From contig NC_079244.1 in the NCBI RefSeq assembly GCF_028009165.1, positions 1,054,001 to 1,118,000 of the forward strand: 64,000 nt of DNA, in the 5' to 3' direction. Origin of the DNA: Akanthomyces muscarius (lineage: Eukaryota > Ascomycota > Sordariomycetes > Hypocreales > Cordycipitaceae). Below, piece after piece: positions 25,612 to 36,267 of this stretch (position 1 is its first letter; every line of letters starts with the position of its first letter). The notes under the pieces are model-generated. The model was not told the DNA's origin. It did not search any database and worked only from the letters and a program-made list of their open reading frames with translations. Made by a program: the position numbers and the translations under genes.

Positions 25612-26427
25612 ACAAACCTGATCTCTTGGATAAGTTTATCATACATGTTTCACGACTGGGCAGCGAATGCATGGAGTACTGAATATGGAAGCGTTTGCAA
25701 GTCCCGGATCGTGGACCTCTTTCACAGCGGTGTGCTTGGTTATGAAGTATGCAGTAGCATCGATCCCGAGCATGACTCCCAGTTGACCGTTTCGTTATGT
25801 TTATACTGCTCAATACCTTGGCCTCTCCCCCTCCTGTATATGGGAGAGGCCATGGAAAAAGGGCAGGTCGGTGGGATTGGGTCTTTCTTATTATTGGTGG
25901 GAGGCATTTAGCGACAACAAAATTCCCTTTTTTATACGTTTAGAGTATCGATCACAACTGGAGTGGGAGAAAAAGCATCTTGCATGCAAGTGGACAAGGG
26001 GACAGTGAGAAACGGGGAGACACTGGGCTAAAATGTAACAAGCAAAAAGCTAAGAGTTGTTGTACGATGAGAGCTAAATTCTATATCAGCACTTGCAGAA
26101 TTCACGAAACCTGGTCTAACTGCACTGCTTTTCTGGGCATCACCGATTGCCAAAGAGTGACGCGACACCATGTCGACGTGCCTCCTGCTGGGTGCATTCG
26201 CTGATTGCGCTGGTCAAAGTTGTTATGTTGTAACAACATCTCAGCTACATACATCCTTATTATAGCACAATTTCAATCCTCAAATAATCATTTAATCTGC
26301 TCTAAGCGCAATTGGCTGCTGACCAGTATCGAGCCCCGCCACAACGCCTCGCTCCCACTCTACCTCGACGCCAATCGCTCAGTTTACATCATAATACACC
26401 CAATTCTACACCTGTATGAACGCCCAA
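25612..26427. other. Convergent intergenic region
   Basis: These 816 bases lie between the 3' ends of STE20 (+) and the MsrB gene (-). AT content rises towards 26230-26330. No ORF of note was seen. Confidence 0.5.
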
Positions 26428-27100
26428 TCACGCTTTGCTCTCCTTGGCCTTGCCTTCGTCCTCGGTAAAGTTGAGGCTGACGCTGTTGACGCAGTGGCGC
26501 TCGTCGGTCGGGGTGGCATGACCCTCGCCCTTGAAGACGTGGCCGAGGTGGCCGCCGCAGTTGCTGCAGACAATCTCGGTGCGGGCCATGCCGAGCGTGC
26601 GGTCCTCGTGGCGCGTCACGGCGCCGGGGATGCTGTCGTAGTAGGCCGGCCAGCCGCAGCCCGACTGGAACTTGTGGTTGGCCTTGTAGAGGGGCGCGTC
26701 GCAGCCGGCGCAGGTGTAGACGCCCGCCTCCGGGCTGTGCTTGTCGTACTTGCCCGTGCCGGCACGCTCGGTGCCCTTTTCGCGCAGGATGCGGAACTGC
26801 TCTGTTTGTCGCGAAAGAAGTTAGCGTCTCCTTGTCAGGGTGAGACGATGAGATGAGGATTTACGTACCCTTGTTCAGCACGGCTCGCCACTCTTCATTG
26901 CTTCGCTTGTCGGGATAGGACATGTTGTCGGAGGACTTGGAGGCTGATGATCCGAACAGGGCACCGAGGAATGACATGGAGCGCAATGGCGTTGATTGAT
27001 GAAATGCACTCAGCCCGGCTCGCGATGGCGGCGGCGGGGTACGGAACCTAAAGTGAGAGAGTGTTTGGACAAATGTCGCAAAGAAGGGTCTAAATTTCAT
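26428..27100 (-). CDS. Peptide-methionine (R)-S-oxide reductase (MsrB)
   Basis: Exons 27100-26869 and 26801-26428 encode 201 aa, or 160 aa from the internal Met42 (codon at 26977). MsrB reduces methionine-R-sulfoxide in proteins. The domain starts near YPDKRSNEEWRAVLNKEQF across the splice. It shows the two zinc CxxC pairs (TCAGCDAP and CSNCGGHLGH), the SGCGWPA substrate loop and the catalytic Cys in RHCVNSVSL. Residues 1-41 (MKFRPFFATFVQTLSHFRFR and what follows) are basic, hydroxylated and free of acids, like a mitochondrial presequence; the shorter form would be cytosolic. The intron is 67 nt with a GTACGT donor. The gene is divergent from the ArfGAP gene. Confidence 0.9.
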
Positions 27101-27734
27101 GGAGGAATATATTGATGAGGTAGAAGCTTTGAGAGGAGAGATGCAAAACGGGGATTCACCGTTGTCTTATAGATTGGAGTGACAAATCACGGCTTCGGCA
27201 GGTTGAGGAATCAATTGTCCAAGTCTGGAGTGGCATCGGCTTCAGCCACGGGTATACCCACTGCGATGTCGCCACCGTGAGATTGCTCCCGGCAGGTCAA
27301 TGACCTCACCACAAGTTTCCAAATCTCTACTGGTACATTTGAGATCGACCCAATTGATAAACTCTTGCCAAACGAAAGCACAGAATAGTATTACACGAAA
27401 AAGCATCATGATTCTTTTCGCTCTGCTCACATGCAACTGTAACTTGTAAGCGACCTGTAGACTGTGGGGCACATACGTTCAGCCACTCACGAGCCACACA
27501 ACTCTCTGGCGCCGCCGAATTGGTGGCTAAATTACTAGCGGTGGGATGTGTCTCCCAAGGCCAGACAGTCAACATAATTCAAGGGGGAGCAAACCAAACA
27601 CTTGCAGCATTCCTCCCCAGGCAACAGTTTAGCCAAACCTGACACCGTCTACGACACATATATCAACCGCTCTCGCACCATTACAAAATACGATTTATAC
27701 CAATCCCCGCTGCACAACCGGTAGCCACAACACA
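27101..27734. promoter_or_regulatory. Bidirectional promoter region, MsrB / ArfGAP
   Basis: 634 bp separate the divergent starts of the MsrB gene (-) and the ArfGAP gene (+). No coding signal or clear TATA box was seen. Confidence 0.45.
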
Positions 27735-29627
27735 ATGTCGAGACGCGCGCCCAACCCCGCCGCCGAGCGGGCGGCGCAGAACCAGGCGACGATCAAGAAC
27801 CTGCTGAAGCTCGAGGCCAACAAGATTTGCTCCGACTGCAAGAAGAACAAGCGTAGGTGAAACAACCTCCTTTGACGCATAACCGCGTCCCATTGAGGAC
27901 TGCACGACAATCGTCGTGACGGAAAGCCACCGCCCCTTTGCCCATGTTGCTAACGTTTTGCCCTTGCTTTTACAGACCCGCGATGGGCGAGCTGGAACCT
28001 CGGCGTCTTCGTCTGCATCCGCTGCTCCGGCATCCACCGCGGCATGGGCACGCACATCTCCCGCGTCAAGTCGGTCGACCTCGACTCGTGGACGGACGAG
28101 CAGCTGCAGAGCGTGCTGCGCTGGGGCAACGCGCGCGCCAACAAGTACTGGGAGGCCAAGCTGGCCGCCGGCCACGCGCCCTCCGAGGCCAAGATTGAAA
28201 ACTTTATCCGCACAAAGTACGAGCTCAAGCGCTGGGTCATGGACGGGCCCATGCCGGACCCGGCCACGCTCGACGCCGACGGCGACGACGACGTCCCGCT
28301 CAGCATCGTCAAGGAGAAGCAGGTCGTCGAGAAGAACGTGACGGCGCGCAACGCCTCGGCCGGCCAGCAGTCGGCCGCGCGGTCGTCGTCGGCCTCGGTG
28401 GGCGACTTGCTGGGTGGCGCGGATGCTGGTCCTGCTGCTCCTGGTCCTCCTCGCGCCGCGCCGGCGGCCAAGGCTGCGCCGGCACCGCCCAAGACGACGA
28501 CGACAAAGGATTCGCTGCTGGGGCTTGATTTCCTGGGCGAGAGCTCGGCGCCGCCGCGTCCGTCCAGCACGCCGGCCGCGCAGGCTCAGTCACGGCCGGA
28601 CTTGAAGCAGTCCATCCTATCGCTGTACGCCACCGCCCCGAAGCCACCGCCGCCGCAGCAGCAACAGCAGCAGAACAGCCAGCAGGGCGGCTGGGGCTCG
28701 CCGCCGATGGGCCATCATCAGCAGCAGAAGCCGTCGCAGGGCGGCTTCTCTGACGCCTTTGGCGGCCTGAGCCTCTCGAACCCTACGAGCCCGAAGCCGC
28801 CGGCCGCCGACCCATTTGCTAGCCTGGGCGGCGGCATGGGCAGCCGCAGCTCGCAGCACGTCCCCAACAATAGCAGTAGCAACAACTTTGGCGGGTTGAG
28901 CGGCGGCAGCTTCTTCGACAGCAAGCCCGCGCCGCCGCTCGCCACCAACCACAGCGGCAGCATCAAGAATAACAACCAATTCGCAGCATCGTCCAGCGGC
29001 GGCTTCGGCGACTTTGCCAGCCCCATGGCATCGCCCCCCGCCCCTTCGAAGCCCGCGCAAACCTCTTCATCCTCTGCCATGGCCGATCTCTTCGACTTTT
29101 CGGCGCCCGTGTCGCAGTCATCGCCACCTCCCGTCTCTCCCCCAGCCCAGCAGCAACCTGCATCCACAAACTCCGTCTTTAACCTCTCGGCACCGCAGAG
29201 CAAGCCCGTCACCAGCCCAGCGGCTGCACCGGCTCCCATCACCAGCAGCAATACCGGCGGCTTCAGCAGCTCTGGCCTGTCTGGCATGGACGCCTGGGGT
29301 GGCAACGAATGGGCCACGCCTGCGGCCGCGAGCCCGCCACCACCCGCCGCCGCCGCCCAGCCTGCGGCGGCCATCAGCAAGCCCGCGGTCAGCAACGACA
29401 TGGGCTGGGGCAGCAGCTCGAGCAGCGCCTTTGCCAACACGCCCATTGTGCCCGGTGCCGGTGGCGGCTTCAACCCCGCGCCCAAGGTGGCGGCCGACGA
29501 GGAATTCGGCGGCTGGTCGAGCAGCACCGGCATGGGTGGCCAGACCACAACGACGACGGCTTCGGCGTCGACGGGGTCCAAGGGCTTCGGCGGCGACGAT
29601 GATCTCTTCTCCAACGTTTGGCAGTAG
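27735..29627 (+). CDS. AGE2: ArfGAP domain protein, AGE2/SMAP type
   Basis: Exons 27735-27852 and 27976-29627 encode 589 aa. The GTAGGT donor at 27853 is chosen because it joins NKH to PRWASWNLGV; the GTGAAA site 4 nt later would break the frame. The ArfGAP domain fills residues 20-140. Its zinc finger uses Cys32, Cys35, Cys53 and Cys56, followed by GIHRGMGTHISRVKSVDLD, which supplies the catalytic arginine (Arg61). The remaining 450 residues are low complexity, rich in Ser, Pro, Gly, Gln and Ala, with scattered FDF, DPF, NPF-like and FGDF motifs of the sort that bind clathrin adaptors. Age2 proteins stimulate GTP hydrolysis on Arf at the trans-Golgi and endosome. The symbol is by family resemblance. 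Confidence 0.88.
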
Positions 29628-30258
29628 AGCGAGCCCAAGGCGCTGCAGATGGGCGGCTACGAGATACTCGGGGGCTTTCGCTGCGAAGATTGACGGGAGC
29701 AGGTGGGTGGGGTGGTTTTGCATATACATTTAGAAGGGCAGGACGGAGAAGAAGGAGATGAAGAAGTAGAGCATTCGGGAGTCGGCAAGCATGGTACATG
29801 GGGCGTTTTGCGAGTTTTTGTTTTAAGAAAACAAAGTTTCCAAGTATACATTTATGGCTACGATGACCAAAAAAGAAACCGCAAAAGAAAGACTGGGAGA
29901 ATGCTGTTAATGCTGGAGAACTATGGGGGTTAGGATGAGAAAAAATAGCAAGTTGGTAAATTGTAAATAATTTGAAGTTCAAAAAAGACTGCTTATTGTA
30001 TATTCAACGGAGGGTCAAACAACATAACGCCATACCAATGCCCTTTGGATATATATATCTGTCTCTCTCCATCTCCCATTCCGGATTCCTCGCTTCAACT
30101 CGACGCCGTTGATTATTAGACTGTAGTCTCAGCTCCTGGTAACGCGGCACGACTAAAACATCGACTGATTCCTCCTTTCCCCAAACGCCTGTGCTTCTGT
30201 CGGTCGTCCTCCCGCCGCCGCGGTGTTTTCTTTCCTTTCCGGGGCTCCGAGTGGCTGC
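29628..30258. other. Convergent intergenic region
   Basis: 631 bp lie between the 3' ends of the ArfGAP gene (+) and SFT1 (-). The AT-rich centre (29930-30060) includes a short TATATATA run. No coding signal was seen. Confidence 0.5.
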
Positions 30259-30628
30259 TCACAGAAACATGCGAGCCGCGTAGTATAGAAAGATGAAGAC
30301 ACCGACCAGGATGCCCGAGAGCTTCAGTATGGCGACCTTGTTGCCCGAGGCGGCCATGCGCGTCAGGCGGCCGGCGGAGCCGCGCATCTGGGTCGTCATG
30401 GAGGAAAACGTTTCCGACTGCCGTGGCAGAGCAAGTTGAGAGGGTCAGCACACTGCTCTCAAGTTCGTTGGTGAGAGAAAAAGAGGCAATTACCGTATTG
30501 TCAATGACGTCCTGCGCTCGCGCATTGTCGTAAATGTCAATGGTGACGCCGCGCAGGGCCGACACCTTGGCCGACAGCTCGTCCAGGCGGGAGTTGTTCT
30601 GGCGCTCGCGCTCGTAGGCCTCGGACAT
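30259..30628 (-). CDS. SFT1: Golgi v-SNARE SFT1
   Basis: Exons 30628-30494 and 30417-30259 encode 97 aa, the same length as yeast Sft1. The 76-nt intron (donor GTAATT) falls inside the SNARE motif, after VIDNT. The heptad region runs from about residue 8 (RQNNSRLDELSAKVSALRG) to about 70 (RGSAGRLTRMAASGN), and a single C-terminal membrane anchor follows (ILKLSGILVGVFIFLYYAA), as expected of a tail-anchored Qc/Bet1-like SNARE. Sft1 works in intra-Golgi and endosome-to-Golgi fusion with Sed5. Bet1 itself is the alternative; the SRLTR-like segment and length favour Sft1. Confidence 0.85.
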
Positions 30629-31797
30629 GGTCGCAGGTTTCGGTGGGTGCGTGTATATATGTGTGTTTGTGTCGTTTTCGTGTGGTGATGCGCCGCGCTT
30701 CTGTTCGAGCGCTGTGGTCGTGCTCGGCGCTGCCTGATTGTCTGCCGCCGAGGTTCAAGGCAAGGGGTGTTGTTTCAGGGACTGGGTGTCGATCGACGAT
30801 TCCGGGGACCGGTGCGGTAGATCGTGTGCGAGCCGATGAAATTTTTCGTGCGAATATGTATTGGAATTGTTTGGCAATTCGGTATGCCCACCTTGGCTGT
30901 TATGGATGATGTGTTTGCTTGTTTCTTGGGCGTTGGGGTGGAATAGGTAGGGGGAGAATGAAGCTCGTGCCGAAACGCAACCAGTGCCAGGTCGATGCGA
31001 CACTGGCATGCTCAGCAGACGGCCGCCGAACTCGGTGCTAGCGGGGGGGCTAATTACAGGGCCTGGGCCGCTGCAAGGGCACTAAGCTACAGTGGACGAT
31101 AACGTCACCACTTAACGAATGGCTGGCTACTGTTTCATGCCTGGTACGAACAGCAGCACCTTTCGCCACGCCTGATTCGACAGTAAAAGGGTGCGCAAGC
31201 CTAGTTACCTAGAGCAACAAGACGTCCGGACATTGGGGACATTGCGGACACCAGTCTGTATTTCTGCGAAGTTGGGCTTATTACTGGTAGGCTTTGTCCG
31301 TCCAGCCAAGCGTCAAGCGCTGGACCAGTACATCATACCGCACCGCCACAATCCACGCGGCCAACCAGTTGCCCAAGCCCAGCGTAGCGGGGCTGAACTG
31401 GGCTGGGCACATTTCCCATGACATCTGCTGCCACCACAACCCGTCTATTCCTGCGACTTACCACTGCTGTTTACAAACCCCATTGTGAATTCTGCTTTCT
31501 GTGACAATACCTTTGTTGATAACGAAAACCTCTTGGTTTTCTTCTCCAGGATTACTTTCGCGCCGCTGTAAGCACCAATAGACATCCTCAGCTGCCGCGC
31601 AAGCGTACCCGGCCGGAAGCTTACCCAGTCTGCCCAGCAAGCTTGTCATCTATTCTCCCCACCAGACACCCCGCCTCCACAGATAATTTGGACGACACAC
31701 CTTTCGAGCGGCCTTTCGAACACTTGCTGCTTGGCTGACGACTGAAACCCGGCAACTTCATTCCCTCCCCTCCGACGCTCTTCACATATTCGCAAAG
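30629..31797. promoter_or_regulatory. Bidirectional promoter region, SFT1 / LSB3
   Basis: 1.17 kb separate the divergent starts. CT-rich tracts lie at 31430-31560 and 31740-31790 ahead of the + strand gene. No ORF here is recognisable. Confidence 0.45.
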
Positions 31798-33157
31798 ATG
31801 GGCATCAACAACCCCCTCCCCTCCTCCATGCAATGTAAGTAGCCGAGCGTCTTTGCGCGCGCGCGCGTGTGCGACCCTCCCGGTGCGGCCGTTGTGCCTC
31901 TCGCGCAAGCCCCCAAACCAGCAACAGACTTACTAACCTCGACCGTTCTTTTTTTTCGTTGTCGCGCAGCGGAGTGCAAGAAATGCGGCAAGATTCTCGC
32001 CTCCTTTGTCAACCCCCGCCAAGCGTTTGGCCCCGAAAAGGTCATTCCGCCCTCGATCCTCGCCAACGCAAAGGGCCTGGCCATCATCACGGTCCTCAAG
32101 GCCGGCTTCCTCGGCAGCGGCCGCTTTGGCAGCGGCCTCGTCGTCGCGCGCCTGCCCGACGGCTCCTGGAGCGCGCCCTCAGCCATTGCCACGGCCGGCG
32201 CCGGCTTCGGCGGCCAGATCGGCTTTGAGCTGACCGACTTTGTCTTCATCCTCAACGACGCCAGCGCCGTCAAGACGTTTGCGCAGGCCGGCTCGCTGAC
32301 GCTCGGCGGCAACGTCTCCCTCGCCGCGGGGCCCGTCGGCCGCAACGCCGAGGCCGCTGGCGCCGCCTCCCTCAAGAGCGTCGCCGGCATCTTCAGCTAC
32401 TCCAAGACAAAGGGCCTCTTCGCCGGCGTCTCCCTCGAGGGCTCCGCCATCATCGAGCGCCGCGACGCCAACGAGAAGCTCTACGGCACCCGCTACACCG
32501 CCCAGCAGCTCCTCACCGGCTCCGTCTCCCCGCCGCCCCAGGCCGGCCCCCTCATGGACATTCTCAACTCGCGCGTCTTTAGCGGCATGCGCGCCGGCGC
32601 GAGCGTCAGCGACGAAAGCATCTACAACGACGTCCCTGTCTACAGCGACAGCCGCGACGACTTTGACCGCTTCAACAGCAGCACGAGCGGCAACGGGCCT
32701 GCGGGCCCGCGACGGACGAATACCTGGCAGGACGAGACGTACGACCGCGACCAGGGTTACAACGCCCCCTCGAGAGCCGGCACCTTTTCCTCGTCGCACA
32801 ACAATCACAACAGCAGCAACAATGGCTACTACGATAACCCGCCCTCGGACCGTAAGCAGGCTCCCGGTCGCCCATCGGCCCCGAAACCGACATTCAACAC
32901 GGCCGCGTCGCTGAACAAGAACGAGGCCATTGCGCTATACAACTTTGACGCGGACCAGCCTGGCGACTTGGGCTTCAAAAAGGGCGACGTGATTACGGTG
33001 CTGAAGAAGACGGAGAGCGACAACGACTGGTGGTATGTTGCGACGTCGTCAAGCCCTGCAGTCAGAAAAGGAAACAACTAACACAAGCAACAGGACTGGC
33101 ATGGTTGGCACGAGACACGGTATATTCCCTAGCAACTACGTCAAGATGAGGACCTAG
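31798..33157 (+). CDS. LSB3: SYLF-SH3 actin-patch protein (LSB3/YSC84)
   Basis: Exons 31798-31834, 31970-33032 and 33094-33157 encode 387 aa. Intron 1 (135 nt) has a perfect TACTAAC branch site and splits a short first exon (MGINNPLPSSMQ). Intron 2 (61 nt) cuts the second Trp of the DWW motif. The SYLF (Ysc84/DUF500) domain fills residues 12-235: ECKKCGKILASF, KVIPPSILANAKGLAI, and FAGVSLEGSAIIERRDANEK, which is the conserved end. After a Ser/Asn-rich linker the SH3 domain begins at ALYNFDADQPGDLGF and ends at GIFPSNYVKM. The SYLF domain binds phosphoinositides and actin filaments, and the SH3 binds Las17/WASP-type partners at endocytic patches. Confidence 0.92.
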
Positions 33158-33536
33158 GGCCGAAGCGAGGCAGAGAAAACGACTTGATGTGAACATCCTT
33201 ATCTTGGCATGGTTATTGGTTATTATTATTTCTTTGGGCAACGAGAAAACTTTTATCATTGCTTATGCTGTTTTCCTTCTTCTCTTGTTATTCTCTTTGG
33301 ACGAGCTTGCTAGCGAGAATGATACCATTTCACCTCTTTGCAAGTACCGTGAGGGGCGACTCCTTTGTCTCGGATTCATGTCACTGGTTCTCTACATCTC
33401 TGGAAAGTGCGTTCTCTTCGTGGTTTAGTGATGTAGAAAACTGATTTGTATAAAATAAATAAAGACTTGAACAATAATCATATTGGGCTTAGGCGATGGG
33501 TGCCGTCATTCTGCCACACACCAGACATGATTTGGC
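33158..33536. other. Convergent intergenic region
   Basis: 379 bp of AT-leaning sequence between LSB3 and the peptidase pseudogene. It has AATAAA-like signals near 33453-33462 and no coding signal. Confidence 0.5.
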
Positions 33537-35133
33537 TTATACACCGAGAAGGTTATATTTGGTTCTCCTCCGAATCGATTCCTGTACAGCCGCATTCCGC
33601 AGGGGCTTGCCGTCCCACGGAGATTTGACACCTTCGCACATGACCTCCTTCTTCGGTACAACGCCCTTGTCAAAATACTCCGACACCACCCTTTTCGCAC
33701 ATTCGTTCACCTTGCCTCCTCCGGCCAAAGTGTGGCCCATCGAGTTTTCGACTAGGATATGCCGACTCGCCATGGAGTACACGTTTCGCAGGGGTGTTAC
33801 TGGATCCCATTTGCTGGATAAAAACAGAAGCGGCGCTGTAGGACGACCGGGCTCTGGTACTGACGGATCTTTAGAAGGCGCTGGCGTTTTGAAGGGTCCT
33901 TTGAAGGACCAGTTGGGAGGCACACGCCAACTAGCACAGCGGAGGCGGGCCATTGTTGCAAGGTCTCCAGCCAAGGTCGAGATGGACAGTTGGTTGTCCA
34001 TGTAACTTTTCCAGTAATTCGAACCTTGATCAGAAACATTGCTGCCGTCGGTGCACAGCACAGCATGGTGAGCATCGTCAATTGGGTCCGGGATTGCCGC
34101 CATGGTATTGTTGTCGACGATACATTGGCTGGTCAAGTCCGATATAGCAAGCCACGCGAGAAGCTGTGCGACTAGAGGCTTTGGATTGCCTTGCAGTGCT
34201 CGGGCCAAAATAGAGGCAATTGGGAAGAAAGTGTAATCTGCGTGGCATAGGGTACTGAAAAGTAGACCTCGAATGTCGGCTGATCGCAATAAAACGTCCG
34301 TAGAGCCGTCAAAAGAAGTAGCTTGAATGGGCTCCGCATCGCGAGCATTAATCCAAGACCATGTGCGCTTGCTGATGTCGGATGGCGTTTTGTCGCTGGG
34401 CTGACGCAGCTGGCAGACCTGCTATCCAGCATTAAAGCAGCCCGCGAAGAAGATTTCCATCATCTTGTCTGTGTCCTGAGTGTTGGTCGACCAACCCTAG
34501 AATAGTTTACTCAGATTAACGGTTGAAGAGGCACATACTAGGGCAATGTGATACTTACAGGACCGCTTGCGTAGTCGTAGCTATCCACGACGCCATCCAA
34601 AACCATGCGGCTAACGCGTTCTGGGAATAGCGACGCAAAGTAATTGCCCAAGACAGTACCATATGAGAATCCAATATATTGTAGACGTGGAACATCTTCC
34701 TTTGTTTCGAGTGGCGGAAATAGAGTCTGTGTATCATTGTGCTGCGTTGTGTGTTCTTGTCGCAGCTCGGCAATCCTGTCCACCATGGCTACCATATCTC
34801 TTGCCACGCTCGGCGTATTGACGAATGGCAAGATCTTCGCATTCTTCAATTCGCATCATTTACCAAGCGCCTTTGCCGAATACTGTTGAAAGGCAAAAGA
34901 GGCCGGGCTGAGGGTCACCGCGCCACCGGCTAGCACTTCTAGCATCTTCGCTGAACGGGCCATGTTGTTTGCCGGATAACAGTTGACTCGTGGCTCACTC
35001 GCACCAACTCCGCGCGGATCAAACGATATGTACTCATAATGCTTCTGCCCGGGAATATCAATGAGGGACTGTAGCATACTTCCGCGGCGCAGCATGAATT
35101 TGGTGCCAGAGCTTCCTGGTCCTAGGCCGGCTA
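33537..35133 (-). pseudogene. Truncated TAP-type alpha/beta-hydrolase (tripeptidyl aminopeptidase family)
   Basis: On the - strand the frame runs from about 35133 through an intron (34558-34497, GTAAGT donor) to the stop at 33537. Preserved parts are GLGPGSSGT (oxyanion region), SFDPRGVGASEPRVNCYP, the nucleophile elbow GFSYGTVLGNY, the catalytic Asp in SSKWDPVTPL, and the catalytic His in SMGHTLAGGG with the TAP C-terminal domain around it. Three lesions mark it as dead. The N-terminal 100 or more residues are missing, replaced abruptly at about 35130 by AT-saturated repeat DNA. An in-frame TGA stands at 34856-34858 (after SAKALGK). An in-frame TAG stands at 34422-34424 (after GCFNAG). Reading continues in the same frame past both stops, so they are point mutations; C-to-T change explains each. 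Intact homologues are secreted or vacuolar peptidases. Confidence 0.85.
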
Positions 35134-35807
35134 TATAGTTAGGTATTTTTCCTTCTTTTATTATTATAGCCTATTATATCTACTAACTTTATTATTAAGC
35201 AGAAATCAAAAAAATGTTTACGGAAATCTAAATAATATAAAGTATTTCTATATTTAATCCTTTCTAATCCTATAGTTATAGAAAACGCTCTTTATTCTTA
35301 CTATAAAGATAAGGATATTATTTTATATTAATTTTCTTTATTAGATTCCTTATACTATACTTAGTATATAATAGACTATTAATCTTATTATAATATCTAG
35401 GGTATTTTACTAGCTTAGCTCTAATATATTATAGATTATTATATATACTTTAAGTAGAAGTTAGAGACTACTAAGAAGGAATACTATTATATAGATATTA
35501 AGATTAAGTATTTATAAGAATAAAAGAAATTATAGTTTAAAAAGATAATATATACTATTATATATAGTATTAATAATATTAAGGAGTTAGAATAGATATA
35601 TTACAAAGTAGAATGCACGTAAGGCAGACTAGGGAAGCGGCCTAAGTAGCGACTAGGCGGGCGCCTATAGGCTGCCTAATTAGGATGCTAGATTATATAA
35701 TTAGATTATTAGAGATTATATTAAGCTAGTAGTGATCTAAGATAGTATCTATAATAATAGATTACTTAGGATTACTAGTAATCTAAGTGATCTAAGGAAT
35801 AGAATAG

Positions 35808-35925
35808 TGTTAGGGACCTCGAAGCCATATAGTGGATGCTAGGGATACTTGGCCACGGTCTGGTATCGCTTGATCTTTTTGATCTCTGTGGCCGAGTGGT
35901 TTACCTAGCGCCTTAGTTCCTCACA
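35808..35925. mobile_element. Solo-LTR-like insertion 1 (118 bp)
   Basis: The insertion begins TGTTAGGGACC and ends TTCCTCACA (TG...CA termini). It is flanked by identical 5-bp repeats AATAG at 35803-35807 and 35926-35930, whereas repeat copy B has one AATAG and no insertion at the same place. TG...CA ends with 5-bp target duplication are the signature of LTR elements. The interior is not AT-saturated, so it arrived after the host repeat was mutated or escaped RIP by its size. Confidence 0.7.
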
Positions 35926-36074
35926 AATAGAGAGATAGATAGGTACTTAAAGAAGGGGTATTCTAGTAGCTAGGTAGTCTAGATCTCTATTAATTAATCT
36001 AAGTAATAGTTTTACTATTAAGAGTCTTACTTTTAATAACTAACTTATAATACTACTTAAATATACTACCTTAT

Positions 36075-36267
36075 TGTCAGGGCACCCGCAGGGCATGCTG
36101 GTCGGTAGGAGGTTATAGGCAACCAGAGGTATCACGTGCGAAGAAGCTACTATATAGCTGCGGGCTGCCAACGAGGGAGTAGCGAGGAGGCAGCGATAAT
36201 TCCACCATCATTCTAAAAACCCAAGGATCATCTAGTGACTGAAGCTCTTCGCCGATAGCACCTTACA
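36075..36267. mobile_element. Solo-LTR-like insertion 2 (193 bp)
   Basis: The insertion begins TGTCAGGGCACCC and ends CACCTTACA. It is flanked by identical CTTAT at 36070-36074 and 36268-36272; copies B and C of the host repeat run without interruption across this point. The start TGTYAGGG is shared with insertion 1. Base composition is balanced, unlike the surrounding relic. No internal retrotransposon genes are present, so it is a solo LTR or a very small non-autonomous element. Confidence 0.7.
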
